In this document: piece by piece, positions 12,441-23,857 of the stretch | Layout: the number at the start of each line of letters is the position of its first letter | How positions within the stretch are numbered: the first letter of the stretch is position 1 | From: Augochlora pura | Lineage: Eukaryota; Arthropoda; Insecta; Hymenoptera; Halictidae | Assembly: GCF_028453695.1 (NCBI RefSeq) | Contig: NC_135778.1 | Coordinates: forward strand, 34,523,214 to 34,587,213 | Direction: 5' to 3' | DNA length: 64,000 nucleotides | The notes under the pieces: generated by a model | Seen by the model: the letters and a program-made list of their open reading frames with translations, nothing else | The model's database searches: none | Told to the model about the DNA's origin: nothing | Translations under genes and position numbers: made by a program

Positions 12441-15038
12441 TGATCGGATTTTTCGGTGTTCCAATATTTTCGTTATATTTATAGTTCAAACGATTTGTGA
12501 CCGTTATAATGTAGGTTGCTAATGACCCATAGGGAGGCTGCGGCTTAAAACAAGTAAAAGGAGGGTGACATTTCCGCGCAGTGTTCCCGGGAGCTCATTT
12601 ATCTCGCCTAGACATTCAATTATCTTAAAAGACTATCTCACGGTAACAAACGCCGGAAGATTTACTACTAGAAAATCGACTCGTCCTTTATCCGTATGAT
12701 CTCCATGCAAATATCAATTTTGGTGGTTCGATTCGTAGCGGAATTGGCTTCCCACGGAAATGATTTAAAGCGCACGGAACGCGCACCCCAGTTTCCAATG
12801 TAATTCCAACATCTTTTCGGTGACAGCGTCTCGAAAGTATAAATTGTCACAAATACAGAAAACGTGTGCGATCGCGATCGTAATATAGTTTAAACGTTTC
12901 TCTGTGGCGGTTTTTTTGAAAATAAAAACTTCTACGCGCACGTATAATCTGCAATTCAGTTTATAGTACACTTTAAAAATTTCTCCACGGCGAAATCTAC
13001 CAGAAAGAAAAATCTCTGAAAATACACAAAATGTGTTGGTTGGTATAAAGTGTAATTTAAAGAATTTTTCAATCGCGATTCGTTGAAAATAAAGATCGCT
13101 ACACGCATCGATAAAGTCCGCGCTTTAATTCAGATAAATTCCCCGATCGATTTAGACGAAAATAAAGCTAGCTCTGATGATATTATTATTTAGAAAATTA
13201 GTTTTTCCATCGCGATTTTTCAAAGCCGGTGCGCGATTCGACGAATTCCGCAAAATTCGCGGCCCAGTTTACGCCGCGTGGCCGGGACTACGCCGAAAAC
13301 ATTTCCCCGAATCGATTACCCGAATATGAAAACTGTTCTAAACAATAAAACATCCGCGGCGTGCACGGCCGAGGCGTTCCGTCCGCGCCGCTCGCGTTTT
13401 TGCATTTCCATCGATCCCGGCACGGTCGGCCGTGCCCTCGAATCGCGTTGTCTTCCATGGCGACTCGATTTACTTTTCGGTAGCATTGATTTACGTTACG
13501 CGGAACAGGTTCGCCAGCCGCGCGCGCGGCACGGCGCGGCACGGCTCGATTCGAAACACCCAAGGCGGTCGATGGTGTTGTGTCGTGGCTGCGCAACGTG
13601 TGCGGACGAGCCTGCACACAAACGGGGAACTGTGTCAAGAGGGATGGGAACGGGGGTGGTACCATGGCGAGTCTCAATGGTAGCGGGAGCGTACACTCCA
13701 TGCAAGAAGGCTTGTCCAAACACAGAGGGACACGGCAGCAAACATATCCGCGTTTTCGTCCATTAGCATTATTGCGTTTAGCCGCGGCTTTCCGCGTTCC
13801 TCGCGTTCAAATTTCGATCGACCGTGCATCGAAAAAATCTCCAAGAATGACAAATTCATCATTGACCGAGCTATCGAAACAGCGACTTGTATCAGGCTCA
13901 TCATAACAATTGGTTTAATCTAATAAATGAAAATGTAAAATTTCAAAGATTTTCAAAATTTTGTAAAGATGTATTTACTTACCGTAACAATTTCTATAGA
14001 GATAACCGCGAAAGTAGAGGGTCCGCCTCCTCGTGGCAGGGACGGTAACGTCAGGTAACACTGACGGCTGAGAGGCCCATCTGTGAAATTTAAAATAAAA
14101 GTAAATTATTATAAAGAATACTAATTGAGCCGAAATTATTTAATTTGTCTTTTTTCTAAATTACATGAATACATTAATCTTTTGATCATTGTTTATTTTG
14201 ATTTATCAGGCAGCTATGAGCTTCTGCTCCACGCTGCATTTTTATAGTTAAGAAAATAAAAAAAAAATAAAAAATATCGAAACAGCGACCAACACCGTGC
14301 CAATATCGTCTCATTAATTTATGTATCCTTCGCGTGACGTTGTTCCGCAAAGAAAGCAAAGTGTATTAGTTAATCTCGATCGATTTGAAAAAAATTGTTC
14401 GTCTACAGTGCACGGTCACATTGTGGCACGGATCCGAAAAGGATCGACATTTGTTGAGCGAGCGTAATCTTATCGGGCATTATCAGTTTATATCAAATTT
14501 TTCTGGCCGACTAATGGCGTCGCCCGACCGGCCGGACATTAATCAAACAAAAATAGCGACGGACAGATGAATCGGTCGAAAAATTGTAATCAGACGGCTG
14601 TGCGCCTGTCGGATGAATCATTTCACAATCAATTCGCTACCTAACGGAACGATTCCATTTTATATTGTACTTTGATCATTCTACCAGAGATTCTATTAAC
14701 CGGAATGTTATTTCTAACAACGGCGTTTCACGATTTCGACGGAATAATATTCCGTTGTTCGAATAGAACATTTCTAGGATTATTCATTTCATTTCTGAAC
14801 GCGTCGGACACGATTAAACGGAGCTCCGTTTTACATAGAACCCTGCCCTCGTATACATAAATGCAATAACTCGAGCCTTTAATCCTATCGTTTTCACGGC
14901 ACCTTGCAATTTTGCGCAAATAGAATTTTATATTTTGTTCGAGTAGAAAATATCGAAGTCCATTTAATGAAAGCTACGGGAAACAATTAGAAAATCATAG
15001 AAAGTAATTGTTTCGTCCGGCCGCGACATTAGAGATCG

Positions 15039-15550
15039 TTAACCCTTAGTAGCCTGATTTACGAAAGTGATTTTTTTTTAATATTACTGTGTTTGCTTGA
15101 GGGTCTAGATGAAGGGAAAAATAGCTAAAAAAATCACAATATTTATTTTACATTTTTATTTAGAGAAAAAACCAGGTATCAATTTTGATACTTCAGGCAT
15201 TAAGGCCATAAAGAAATCAGATATATAAAAAATAATTATATCATAGCGAAAATAATATATTCACTTACCTCAAAAGTATTTATATTCTTCAGAAAAAGAA
15301 AATATATCTTTGTATTCAACAAAACTTTTAGTAAAATGTGTTTACTTGTTCACTTTGCCGCGCAAGTAATATGTCATGGATAAAATAAAACAATAATGAC
15401 ATTAGATTTTTTTTTTAATTTCGTTGGAAAGAATATTATACAACGGTAAAATACGTACAGCCAACCTATAAAAAAAAACTAATAGTAATGTGAACATTCG
15501 GTTTAAAAAGATTGGTATCGAAATTGATACTCTAGGTTATTAAGGGTTAA
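15039..15550. mobile_element. MITE, CCCTTAGTAGCCT family (piggyBac-like)
   Basis: TTAACCCTTAGTAGCCT at the left and AGGTTATTAAGGGTTAA at the right are inverted (15 of 17 matching), with TTAA at both ends. Sub-terminal GGTATCAATTTTGATAC and GGTATCGAAATTGATAC are themselves palindromic. About 512 bp and AT-rich, with no transposase reading frame. Confidence 0.6.
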
Positions 15551-16228
15551 TCCCAGAATTTGCGCCGCGCGGCGCAGATGATCGCGGCTCGCTAATGAAT
15601 AAAACGTTTCCCCTGGTCTATACGGCGACTCTGCCAGATTAAAAATCACCGCCGGCAACTTGTAACAGTTGCGCGACGCCGTAACGGCGACGCGGTTCCG
15701 TTTAATGCCGGCGCCGCATGTTAATTGTTACGCCGACCGAATTCGAATGAGGCGCGCGCGTTCCGTTCCCGGGAAGGCCGTTTAACTAACAAAACATTAA
15801 CGAGCCGCCCGGCGAACGAAACGCCCGATCAAAATGCAAAGGACGCCGCGCGCCGGCCAATAAACGGAATCCCCGGGCGTTTACCGCGCGAGGAGACCGC
15901 GAAAGATCCGACGGAAACATTCCGCTGAAACTGGAACAAACGGGGCCAGACGAATTAACATTATATTTCATTAGAAACAATTCGCCGCATAGTCGCGATA
16001 ACGCCGGCGTAACTTCCTTATTCGCGGCTTAATCGGAGGATCGTTTGAGACTAAATTGTATTACATTGAAGACTGCTAATGGAGCTGAAATATTTTGAAA
16101 AGAAATATTTTCGCGAGGCTGTTAGTATTTTTCATTTTCGTGGTCATTGATGGTTATTTTAAAGGACACACTGTATATTAACGACGATTCCATTGAGTAC
16201 TGTGACTATAGGATTCCGATCGTTTCAT

Positions 16229-16288
16229 CACGATATATTTGCGTCTGAAATAATTAGTAGTCGAGCTTTCAGACACAAAAATCTCGTG
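16229..16288. repeat. Hairpin of the GCGTCTGAAA family
   Basis: CACGATATATTTGCGTCTGA pairs with a downstream TTTCAGACACAAAAATCTCG stretch at 16267-16288, with a few mismatches. Same core as the hairpins at 3155 and 21311. Confidence 0.5.
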
Positions 16289-16621
16289 ATTAAATCCTCG
16301 GTACTCTATGCTGATTAGACTCGTTGGAATCGTTTTCTCATACTGTATAAGAGCGTTAAAATAACGATAATATTCCATTAACACGTCCAGCGCAAATCGC
16401 TTGAATTTCTCACCAGACCCAAATTCGGTAGTTAGGATGCATAGGACGACGTTATATTTTATACATTAAATATAAATTAATGTATAACAAATGTAATAAT
16501 GTATGAACTTTTAGTATTTTTATTTTGTAAATTTTACATTTGCCGGCTTTTATTCCATTAAATTACTATGCTACAATTGGGATTTTCGTAAATTAAATAA
16601 ATAAAATCTTGAGTAAGAAGA

Positions 16622-16687
16622 GCGTCACCTATATTTGGGTGACGGGGCCCCCATAGAAGCTTACCTGTCACCCAGATATGGGTGACG
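16622..16687. repeat. 66-bp inverted repeat of GTCACC/GGTGAC motifs
   Basis: GCGTCACCTATATTTGGGTG at the left is inverted by CACCCAGATATGGGTGACGC at the right. Each arm also carries GTCACC and GGTGAC, so it can fold locally as well as over its whole length. Confidence 0.65.
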
Positions 16688-16710
16688 CGGCGACGAACCT
16701 GTTAAAAACT

Positions 16711-16993
16711 GTACCGATAGCTTCGAAATTTTCTGCGAGCGGTAATCTCGAGCCACCGTGTATATTATTAGGTTGGAAACTATGAAACGGGCGTTCTTGT
16801 TTAGTCTGTATACAGCTGCGACGCCCGTTTCATAGTTTCCAACCTGATAATATACACGGTGGCTCGAGATTACCGCTTGCAGAAAATTTCAAAGCTATCG
16901 GTACATTTCTATTAGGTTGGAAACTATGAAACGGGCGCCGCAGCCGTATACAGACTAAACAAAAACGCCCGTTTCATAGTTTCCAACCTAACA
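16711..16993. mobile_element. Compound palindrome with two mariner-like miniature elements
   Basis: TTAGGTTGGAAACTATGAAA followed by CGGGCG occurs at 16768 and 16912. Each copy is closed by the inverted end about 80 bases later, forming two hairpins with loops of opposite orientation. The first is also embedded in a larger palindrome (16711-16904) whose arms of about 83 bases include unrelated flanking DNA. TA-adjacent TTAGGTTG-type ends resemble mariner elements; this is a family-level inference. Confidence 0.6.
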
Positions 16994-19079
16994 ACACAGT
17001 GGACCTCTGCGACTCGATGTGTTCGGATCACCGAAATCTTCTCGAAAACGCCACGGTCCGCGTGACTTAACAATGTTGCTCGACCGTTATCGCGGCGATC
17101 AAAGTGGCGCTCGGTCTCCAATCCGTGCAGGCGTGTCAAAATCCTTTGTATCGGATTTTCTAATAGAGAGCGCGAATCCGGCAGGAATATTTGCGCGTAC
17201 CCAGAGGGGAATCGTTGTTTATGCGCGGCCTTTTCGGCGGATATTCTCTGTGCCATGCGCGAATATTCCGGGAGGATCCTCGGCGTGTCTATTAGAACTC
17301 CCCGATACAAAGGGCTTCTGATACGCCCGTATAGATCCCGCGTTCGCGGTATGTGGGTCATGCAAGAATTTACCTACGTTTCTTCGCGGTGGTACCGTCG
17401 CCGAAGTACGGCCCGGCCGTCTTCGAACTTCGCGAAATCCGTTTCGCGGCGAGTCCCTGGTACACTTGCGGATTTCCTGCGCCGACTGTAAAATTCCGGA
17501 AACCGTCCCACGGATAAGCTTCGCCGACGGATTCGAATGATTCTTGTCTACCGGTCGGGCATATATCATGGTGAGCCGGTCCTCGATAGGTTTGAAAATT
17601 ATTTTATGAATACTGTAAATATGATACACAGTGACGCGTACATTAATCGCTAGAGCGTAGATAAAAATTTCTTGTTCGTTCGTTAACATATTAGATTGAA
17701 AATAATAATAGTAAAACTGTTAAAGTTTATAGTAATAAATTTGTTTAAATTAGCGGAGAGAGAATTTATTCCAGAGTCGAAATTAGAAGGAACAAAATGG
17801 CGCGGGTAAATGCCACGATCGGCGGTCGTCGAGGCCTAAGCGATAAGGAAGGAAACTGTTAACGTCGCTTTACCGTTCAAGACAGCAGCGTTTTTTCGTT
17901 GGCGTTTTTTGGTCGCGTTCCCGGGCAGCAAGAAAAGTAAACGCTCTTGTTTCGGCTTCGAGGGCTGCTCTTATCGGCCTGCTATTCATTCGCATCGTGT
18001 GGTGTGCCGCGCGCCAACAATGTCGGTTACCGTGACAAAAACATTTAATAGAGAGAGATCCATCCGATACGCCCTCGTATTTGTACACAGCTTGTTACCG
18101 CGAGCCCCCATTGTCTCGTAATTATCGTGTCATTTCGACGCCCTCGCCGCGGTCATTTTTCTACGCGGCCGAATTCGGAAGTTCATGCGACCGCCCACGC
18201 AATTCCCTCTACAATCGGGTCTGTACTAGTGCTAAAACTCTGTCAAAATGACAAGTTTATTTTACAGATTGATAACAATGAATTTATTTGTCTGTCGTTC
18301 TGTTCGACTTAAATATTGACACAGTATTTTAAAGGACTCCATCTTGCCTCCACCCTCTTCTGAGGTATTCTGTTTATTATTAAAAATATAAAAAATAAGA
18401 GGAATTTAAGCTACCACACAATACTAAATTTATTTATTTATCTATAGATTATATTGAACCGTTGAGATTATTTCAGGTATATTTTACTGTTAATAAATAA
18501 TATTTTACTGTTATCAATTTTAATATTTTAAAGTCTAGAAGACTTTATATTTAATTCGGACACAAAAGCATTTTCAGTGCCCCGTCGTAAAGTTCTAGCG
18601 CGTTCGCCGGCTTATGGCAAAAATTCTAGCAACGGCATGCCGTAACCTGGATTTTTTCTGCAGCAATTATTTACTTCTATAGGACACGTTAATGGAATCC
18701 GGTCGGACACGTTCGTCAAATGAATGGGCGCGAGATTCATAAAGCTGGAACAGTTAGTTTACGACCTAATAGTTTCCCCGTTCTATTGCTTGTAACCTAC
18801 CCTAACCGGGTTAGAGCACTTCGGAACCGTCCGCTCACTTTTACTATGGGTTACATTAGCCTTTTACGGGAGAACCGGATTACGATTCGGATTAAGCAAT
18901 GGTTACGATCCCCAGTTACTCGAACGACAGGGATCTTTTACTTTTCCTGCGATTTCCGTGCCGGTTGTTGCACCGCCGGGGGCCCCCCGTGACCCCCGTG
19001 AAAAGTTTTCGTATTTTCTTCAGCGTTTCCGAACGCTTCGATTTTTTCACGGTGCTTCCGGAGGGAGTTCAATGTTGTG

Positions 19080-19504
19080 TTAACCCTTCGCAGTCGAGTG
19101 GTGACTCCGAGGCACCGCTAAAATTGCTTTATCAGGATCCAAGATCATTTAAATATCGTCGAAGTTTAGGTTTAAAGAATTGTTAAAACTATAACTGTTG
19201 CACGAGTCGCGAGACTCGTATGCACAAAATGTACTCTGTTATACAGAATGGTCATAAGTCAGAGAAATGATTTTAGATTTATAGTTAACACTTTATCAAT
19301 CCGGTTGTCAAAATTTTCGTTTCTATTTTCAGTTTACTTATCTTATTAATCGCGAAAGATACTTAATGTTTAAAAATTTATATAATAATATTGAAACTTG
19401 TAGTACAATTTAACGCATTTATCTCAATAATTGATAACAAATTAAGGGTTACCATGGCAACCGATCGATAAAGTGTTAAGATCGCTTCGAGCGCAAAGGT
19501 TTAA
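19080..19504. mobile_element. MITE, CCCTTTGC family (piggyBac-like), diverged copy
   Basis: Starts TTAACCCTTCGCAGTCGAG and ends CTTCGAGCGCAAAGGTTTAA. The ends are imperfect inversions of each other and match those at 6519 and 35608. AT-rich interior without coding capacity. Confidence 0.5.
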
Positions 19505-20101
19505 AATACTACATTAAATGTCTCTTTTTAACGAAATGCAACGCTAGAATTCGACTGTTTTATTAGTGAAAATAGCGATGATGTAAATGTTGCACGATCG
19601 CGATGCAAGTGAACACGCGAGACTGACCGACGAAGTATGCGAGAGGATCGTGACAGAGCCGAAGTCTTGGGATGCAGGTCCGATTGACACGATCGCGGGG
19701 CTAGCATGGATTGAAGTAGGCGATGGCACGCATTCACGGCTGCATTGTGATCGAGAAAAGCACAACGCACATATCCGACAAGGCCGTTGCTACGTCGAGT
19801 ACTAGTGTTACGGGAAGCCTGCCGCTTCAGAGGGCTGTTGCACACTTCACACGCCTCGGTTGCGCGCGAAGTATCAGAGGTGCAGCGGCTGTGAGAAGTA
19901 GAGAGGAGCGCAACATGTCAGACGCGGAATCCCGTCGAGTGTCTGACTCGCATCACTTGCAATTAGAATGGAACGAACCGTGCATTTACCTGTACATAGC
20001 TTCACAGAACATCCCATAGAAAGTTCATGGCAAATATACAAAGTTATCTATTGTTAATCTACTAGCTAATTAGCGTCTCACTGTGATCGTCTCGACAAGC
20101 C

Positions 20102-20172
20102 TTCGCTTTTATTTCTATTTTATTTCTATTTTATTTTTATTTTATTTCTATTTTATTTTTATTTTACTTTTA
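20102..20172. repeat. Tandem TTTCTATTTTA/TTTTTATTTTA repeat
   Basis: Alternating TATTT-based units, about eight copies. Confidence 0.75.
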
Positions 20173-21310
20173 TCATAAACAACTGCGTTACACATCGTTC
20201 TTCGTTCAAGATTTATTACAACAGTTTTCGAATTTTATTTATATTCTAAATATTTTGAAATAACCAGCAAAGTTTCTCCTGATTTTATTTATGAAAATTG
20301 TATTTCTCACTTTGTTGCGTTACTTGCTGAAACTGTAAGCAAACGAAGAAATTAATTAATTGTTATACGTTAGGTGCACCGATTTTACAACGTTATAATA
20401 ACCGTGTCGAATGAATCGAAACTCACGGTACAGTGTACATTTCCACGTCTGTAAATGATGGTAATCCGATCACAATGACTGAGATTAGTTTAGCGAATCG
20501 AATAGCGAGGCGACGTTACGTAGAACGCAGAATTCGTGCACAATCAAAACATAGTCTCTACATCTGAACGAATTAGAGGTCTCGATCGTTGAAGCCCAGT
20601 CAAACAGATTCACTCTTTCGCCGAACGATATATTATATAGTTTCCTCATACTCTCTTCTGCATGACACGAATCACCAAAAAAAAAAAAAAAACAAAAAAA
20701 AACAAAAAAAAAACGAACGCCGTCTGCGCTCCAAAATCGTGTACGCAATTTTGGAGTTTCAGTCGCGAAACGTATATTGTATATTTATACACGGAATGAT
20801 TCGCGATCGATGGTGGAAGCCGAACGGAACGGAACGAGCGAGTCCGACGCGAGAAGAGTCAACCGGGGGAATGTTGAATAACATGTTTCGACGGTGATTT
20901 CCGCTTTCGGGAAAATCGAATTTGAATTTCTGTCGGGTACGCGAGCCGTTTGAATAGAAAATGGCCGTATCTGCTCATCCATCATCGTTACCACTCATTG
21001 TCAGCACGAATGCATGTGTGTCGAAGGAAATTTCTAAAGTCGGGATTCTCGAAAACGGAAATTCTTCTATTCCGCGTTCCCGGATCGACTCTGTTCGATC
21101 TGGATCGGTCCGGCTTCCGCCACCGGTTCCGAATGATACGCGGGCAAGGCGCGAGAACGATGGCACGAGAGCCGTCCTGGAGACGTTCTGAAATTAAATT
21201 TTTCGAAATTTTTCATCGAAACGTTATAGTTCGTTTCAAGCAGCATCGTAGATCGTGAAAAGACGAATCCAACGTCTCTAATAAGTACATAATTACGATC
21301 TTTTAACACT

Positions 21311-21375
21311 GATATACTCGCGTCTGAAAGTTCAAGTAGTCAACCTTTCAGACACAAGTATATCCAGGTTGAACT
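21311..21375. repeat. Hairpin of the GCGTCTGAAAG family
   Basis: GATATACTCGCGTCTGAAAG is inverted as CTTTCAGACACAAGTATATC with 18 of 20 pairing. It lies about 20 bp upstream of a TTAA-flanked MITE. A half copy (CTTTCAAACGCAAGTATCTC) is at about 25386. Confidence 0.6.
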
Positions 21376-21393
21376 ACTGTAACTCCATGGTCA

Positions 21394-21682
21394 TTAACTC
21401 CTTGCACTATGACTACTTTCATGTTGCGTTGATTACCACTTATTTGTTCTTAATATTTTTAATAATAAAACTAGACAAATTGTTGTTTCTTCTGCTATTT
21501 TCATTTTATTTAATTTTTAAACTTTGATTACAGAAGAATTAAATTTGATTTCGATTTAAAAGAAATTAATAATATTCATGTTTAGCGGAGCTTGCGTAAA
21601 ATCTTCACCACGAATTTATATTATTATATATTTATATTTATATTATTATATATTTATATTATTATAGTGCAAGGGGTTGAAC
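21394..21682. mobile_element. MITE, CCCCTTGCAC family (piggyBac-like)
   Basis: Left TTAACTCCTTGCACTATGAC and right TATAGTGCAAGGGGTTGAA are inverted. The interior aligns closely with the element at 28121 (shared TTGCGTTGATTACCACTTAT-like and AGAAATTAATAATATTCA segments). An extra TATTTATATTA array sits near its right end. Confidence 0.6.
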
Positions 21683-22168
21683 TCTTTATACTCGTCTTTT
21701 CTTGCTCTACAATAATATGGAACAATAAATGCCATCCCCATTCTAATCTTGAAACTGCTGTATTATATTTAATATATTTAATACATTTAATACATCTTCT
21801 ACAGATATTACTTTTTCTAAATATTATTGTTACAACATTACGAATATCACTTCTTCAAAAAAATCGTTCGACGTCTCCGGTATCGCTCGATTGCCACGAG
21901 CTCCGTGCCCCCGCCCCCCGTACGAGCGAGTATAAATACGGTATACTGCATAACACACACGGTGTACGCATAAACGAAGCATGTGACGAGTGCATCCGTG
22001 CATAAGGCATACACACGCAACCCACTTAATTGTAAGGAACGATGTATACGTATATAACACACGTACGATGTGGGTGGGTGGTTGGCGGATGCGGGGCCGT
22101 GGATGGGGGTCGGGCGCGAACGTCCATTGTTTTAAAGCGATATTAATCGTGGCCCATTGGTTTTCCAG

Positions 22169-22272
22169 CGATCTCGAGAAGTACTTCGAGTATCAGGGTC
22201 AGGACTACATTTGCTCGCGGCCCGACGACAACGGAATGCACTCTTGCAGTAACTTGCCGCCGCTCAAGTTAG
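22169..22272 (+). CDS. Ca-alpha1T: Ca-alpha1T exon 1 of those visible: domain I S5-pore extracellular loop
   Basis: Begins after a ttttccag acceptor with one base completing an upstream codon, then reads DLEKYFEYQGQDYICS and continues with NGMHSC. This matches the Cav3-specific extracellular loop of domain I, where vertebrate channels have DLERYYQ and a conserved FICSQPRENGMRSC block. The cysteines are likely loop disulphides. It ends TTA G before a gtgagt donor, so one base carries into the next exon. The leading base shows that at least one coding exon lies further upstream. Confidence 0.9.
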
Positions 22273-23821
22273 GTGAGTGCACCATCGATGCCCTTAACAA
22301 TGCAGACGGGGGGTGGGGGGGGGGGGGGGGTGTACGCTTCCCTTTCCTTTTCTTTTCTATCTTTTTCGCGCCTCATATTTCCTTCTTCCGTTCTTCCTTG
22401 GCTTTTTTTTCTTTTTTTTTTTTCTTTACTCGCACCCCTCTCCGTTTCATCGAAATGCTTTCGCGCGGCCGTCGGTGAAATTCCATCGAAAGGCATCGAT
22501 ACTCGGAGTCGACGTTTTCTGGCCGGATTGCACGGTGCTGCGGCGAATTATCCGCAGAGATATTTTCCGCGCACAGAGCGGAGACTTATAATACGAGGCT
22601 GATTTTAGATACTAGAATTTTTTTTATCAAGTTTCTTGGAAGAGATGAGTCGAATATTTGATTTTGGAAATTTGTCCTGTCTTTACCGTGGTTGCTATGA
22701 GAACGATGGTAGTGTAGAATAATACTTTATACTCTCCTGAATACGATAGTATATGTTTTTTTTAATATTATTAATATTTGAAGATGTTTAAACATCGTTT
22801 AACCTGTTAGCTGCGTACGACGTGTATATACGTCATAAGGACGTAACAAGATTTATTTTATCAAATTATATTTTTTAAGAAGTATTTGCCATTTTCGCTG
22901 TAAAATGTATCGATCTCCATGGATATTTATTCCGTAGAAAATTTAGCTATGCCGATAGTTTTGTCCGGCGCCGTGCAACCAGGAAAAATATTCGATAGTT
23001 ATTTTCCCAATGGCCATCATTCATATTCAAGGGATGAAAATAGCCCTGGAAGTTCGGGACCATATTCGGCTTATATATTGGTTTAACCCGGCAACTATTT
23101 ACATTGTAGAGGGAAGTTTATAAATATCAATTTTCAGCGTCGATCGCGTTTCTCGTTCCGCTAACTCCGATCATCTTTATCGCGAATCTGATAACAAGAG
23201 CCACAGTCGAAACCGTACACGCCGTGTATAAAAATACATCTCGCGTGTATCGAAAAGTTTACCAAACTATACCAAAACAAAGTATAATATTTTTATTAAA
23301 TTCTCTAATCAGTGTAACCAGTTAACTGTGACGAAGAAAGTTATAAATCCAACTGAAATTATTTACAATTTTTATTCGTTTGTTTCATTTCGTCTTGGCT
23401 TCTAAACATTTTTAACTTATTAAAATTTACGAAGATAATTTAGTTTTCGCCAGAATTACAATTTAAATATCAAATTGTAACAAAATTGTACGCATGACGG
23501 ATATAATCGTCATGACACAAAATTCTGCGACATGACGGATATAGTTGTCACATACTTAACTGGTTAAAATGAATATAATGAAATAGCACTGGTTTTAATA
23601 GCAATTTGAAGGAAGAATAGTCTCATGACAAAGTTGCAGCGATAAAATAGAAATTTGTTAACGCTTGTAGAAATTCAGGATTCTAATTGCAATTGCTATA
23701 AATTATAGCTACGACGGTGGTGTAGAGTTACGACTGCGACTCGGCCTAAATATCGTTGACCTAAACGGCGCAGGGTCAACTGCATGGAAACAGTTTCGAA
23801 CAAAAGAAATTGAATGCCGCG

Positions 23822-23857
<36 letters not shown>

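Larger units (their letters stand above)
1..22168. other. Gene-poor upstream or intronic DNA
   Basis: No exon of the channel and no other gene could be supported. Because exon 1 begins inside a codon, at least the part adjoining 22168 is intron. The block has scattered CpG-rich stretches (about 1900-2560, 13200-13800, 15550-16000, 19560-19990) and AT-rich repeat tracts listed separately. Open frames of up to 162 codons occur in the CpG-rich parts but lack family similarity and overlap equally open frames on the other strand. Confidence 0.6.

Noticed and set aside
13278..13766. 162-codon plus-strand open frame as a possible gene
   Set aside because: No domain, no splice partners, and an equally long open frame on the other strand; explained by CpG-rich, stop-poor composition. 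Kept only as a low-interest finding.
16924..17689. Minus-strand frames of 145 and 156 codons near the mariner-like palindrome, checked as a possible transposase
   Set aside because: No transposase-like motif (no D,D34D-type catalytic spacing or helix-turn-helix recognised), and they overlap open frames on the plus strand.
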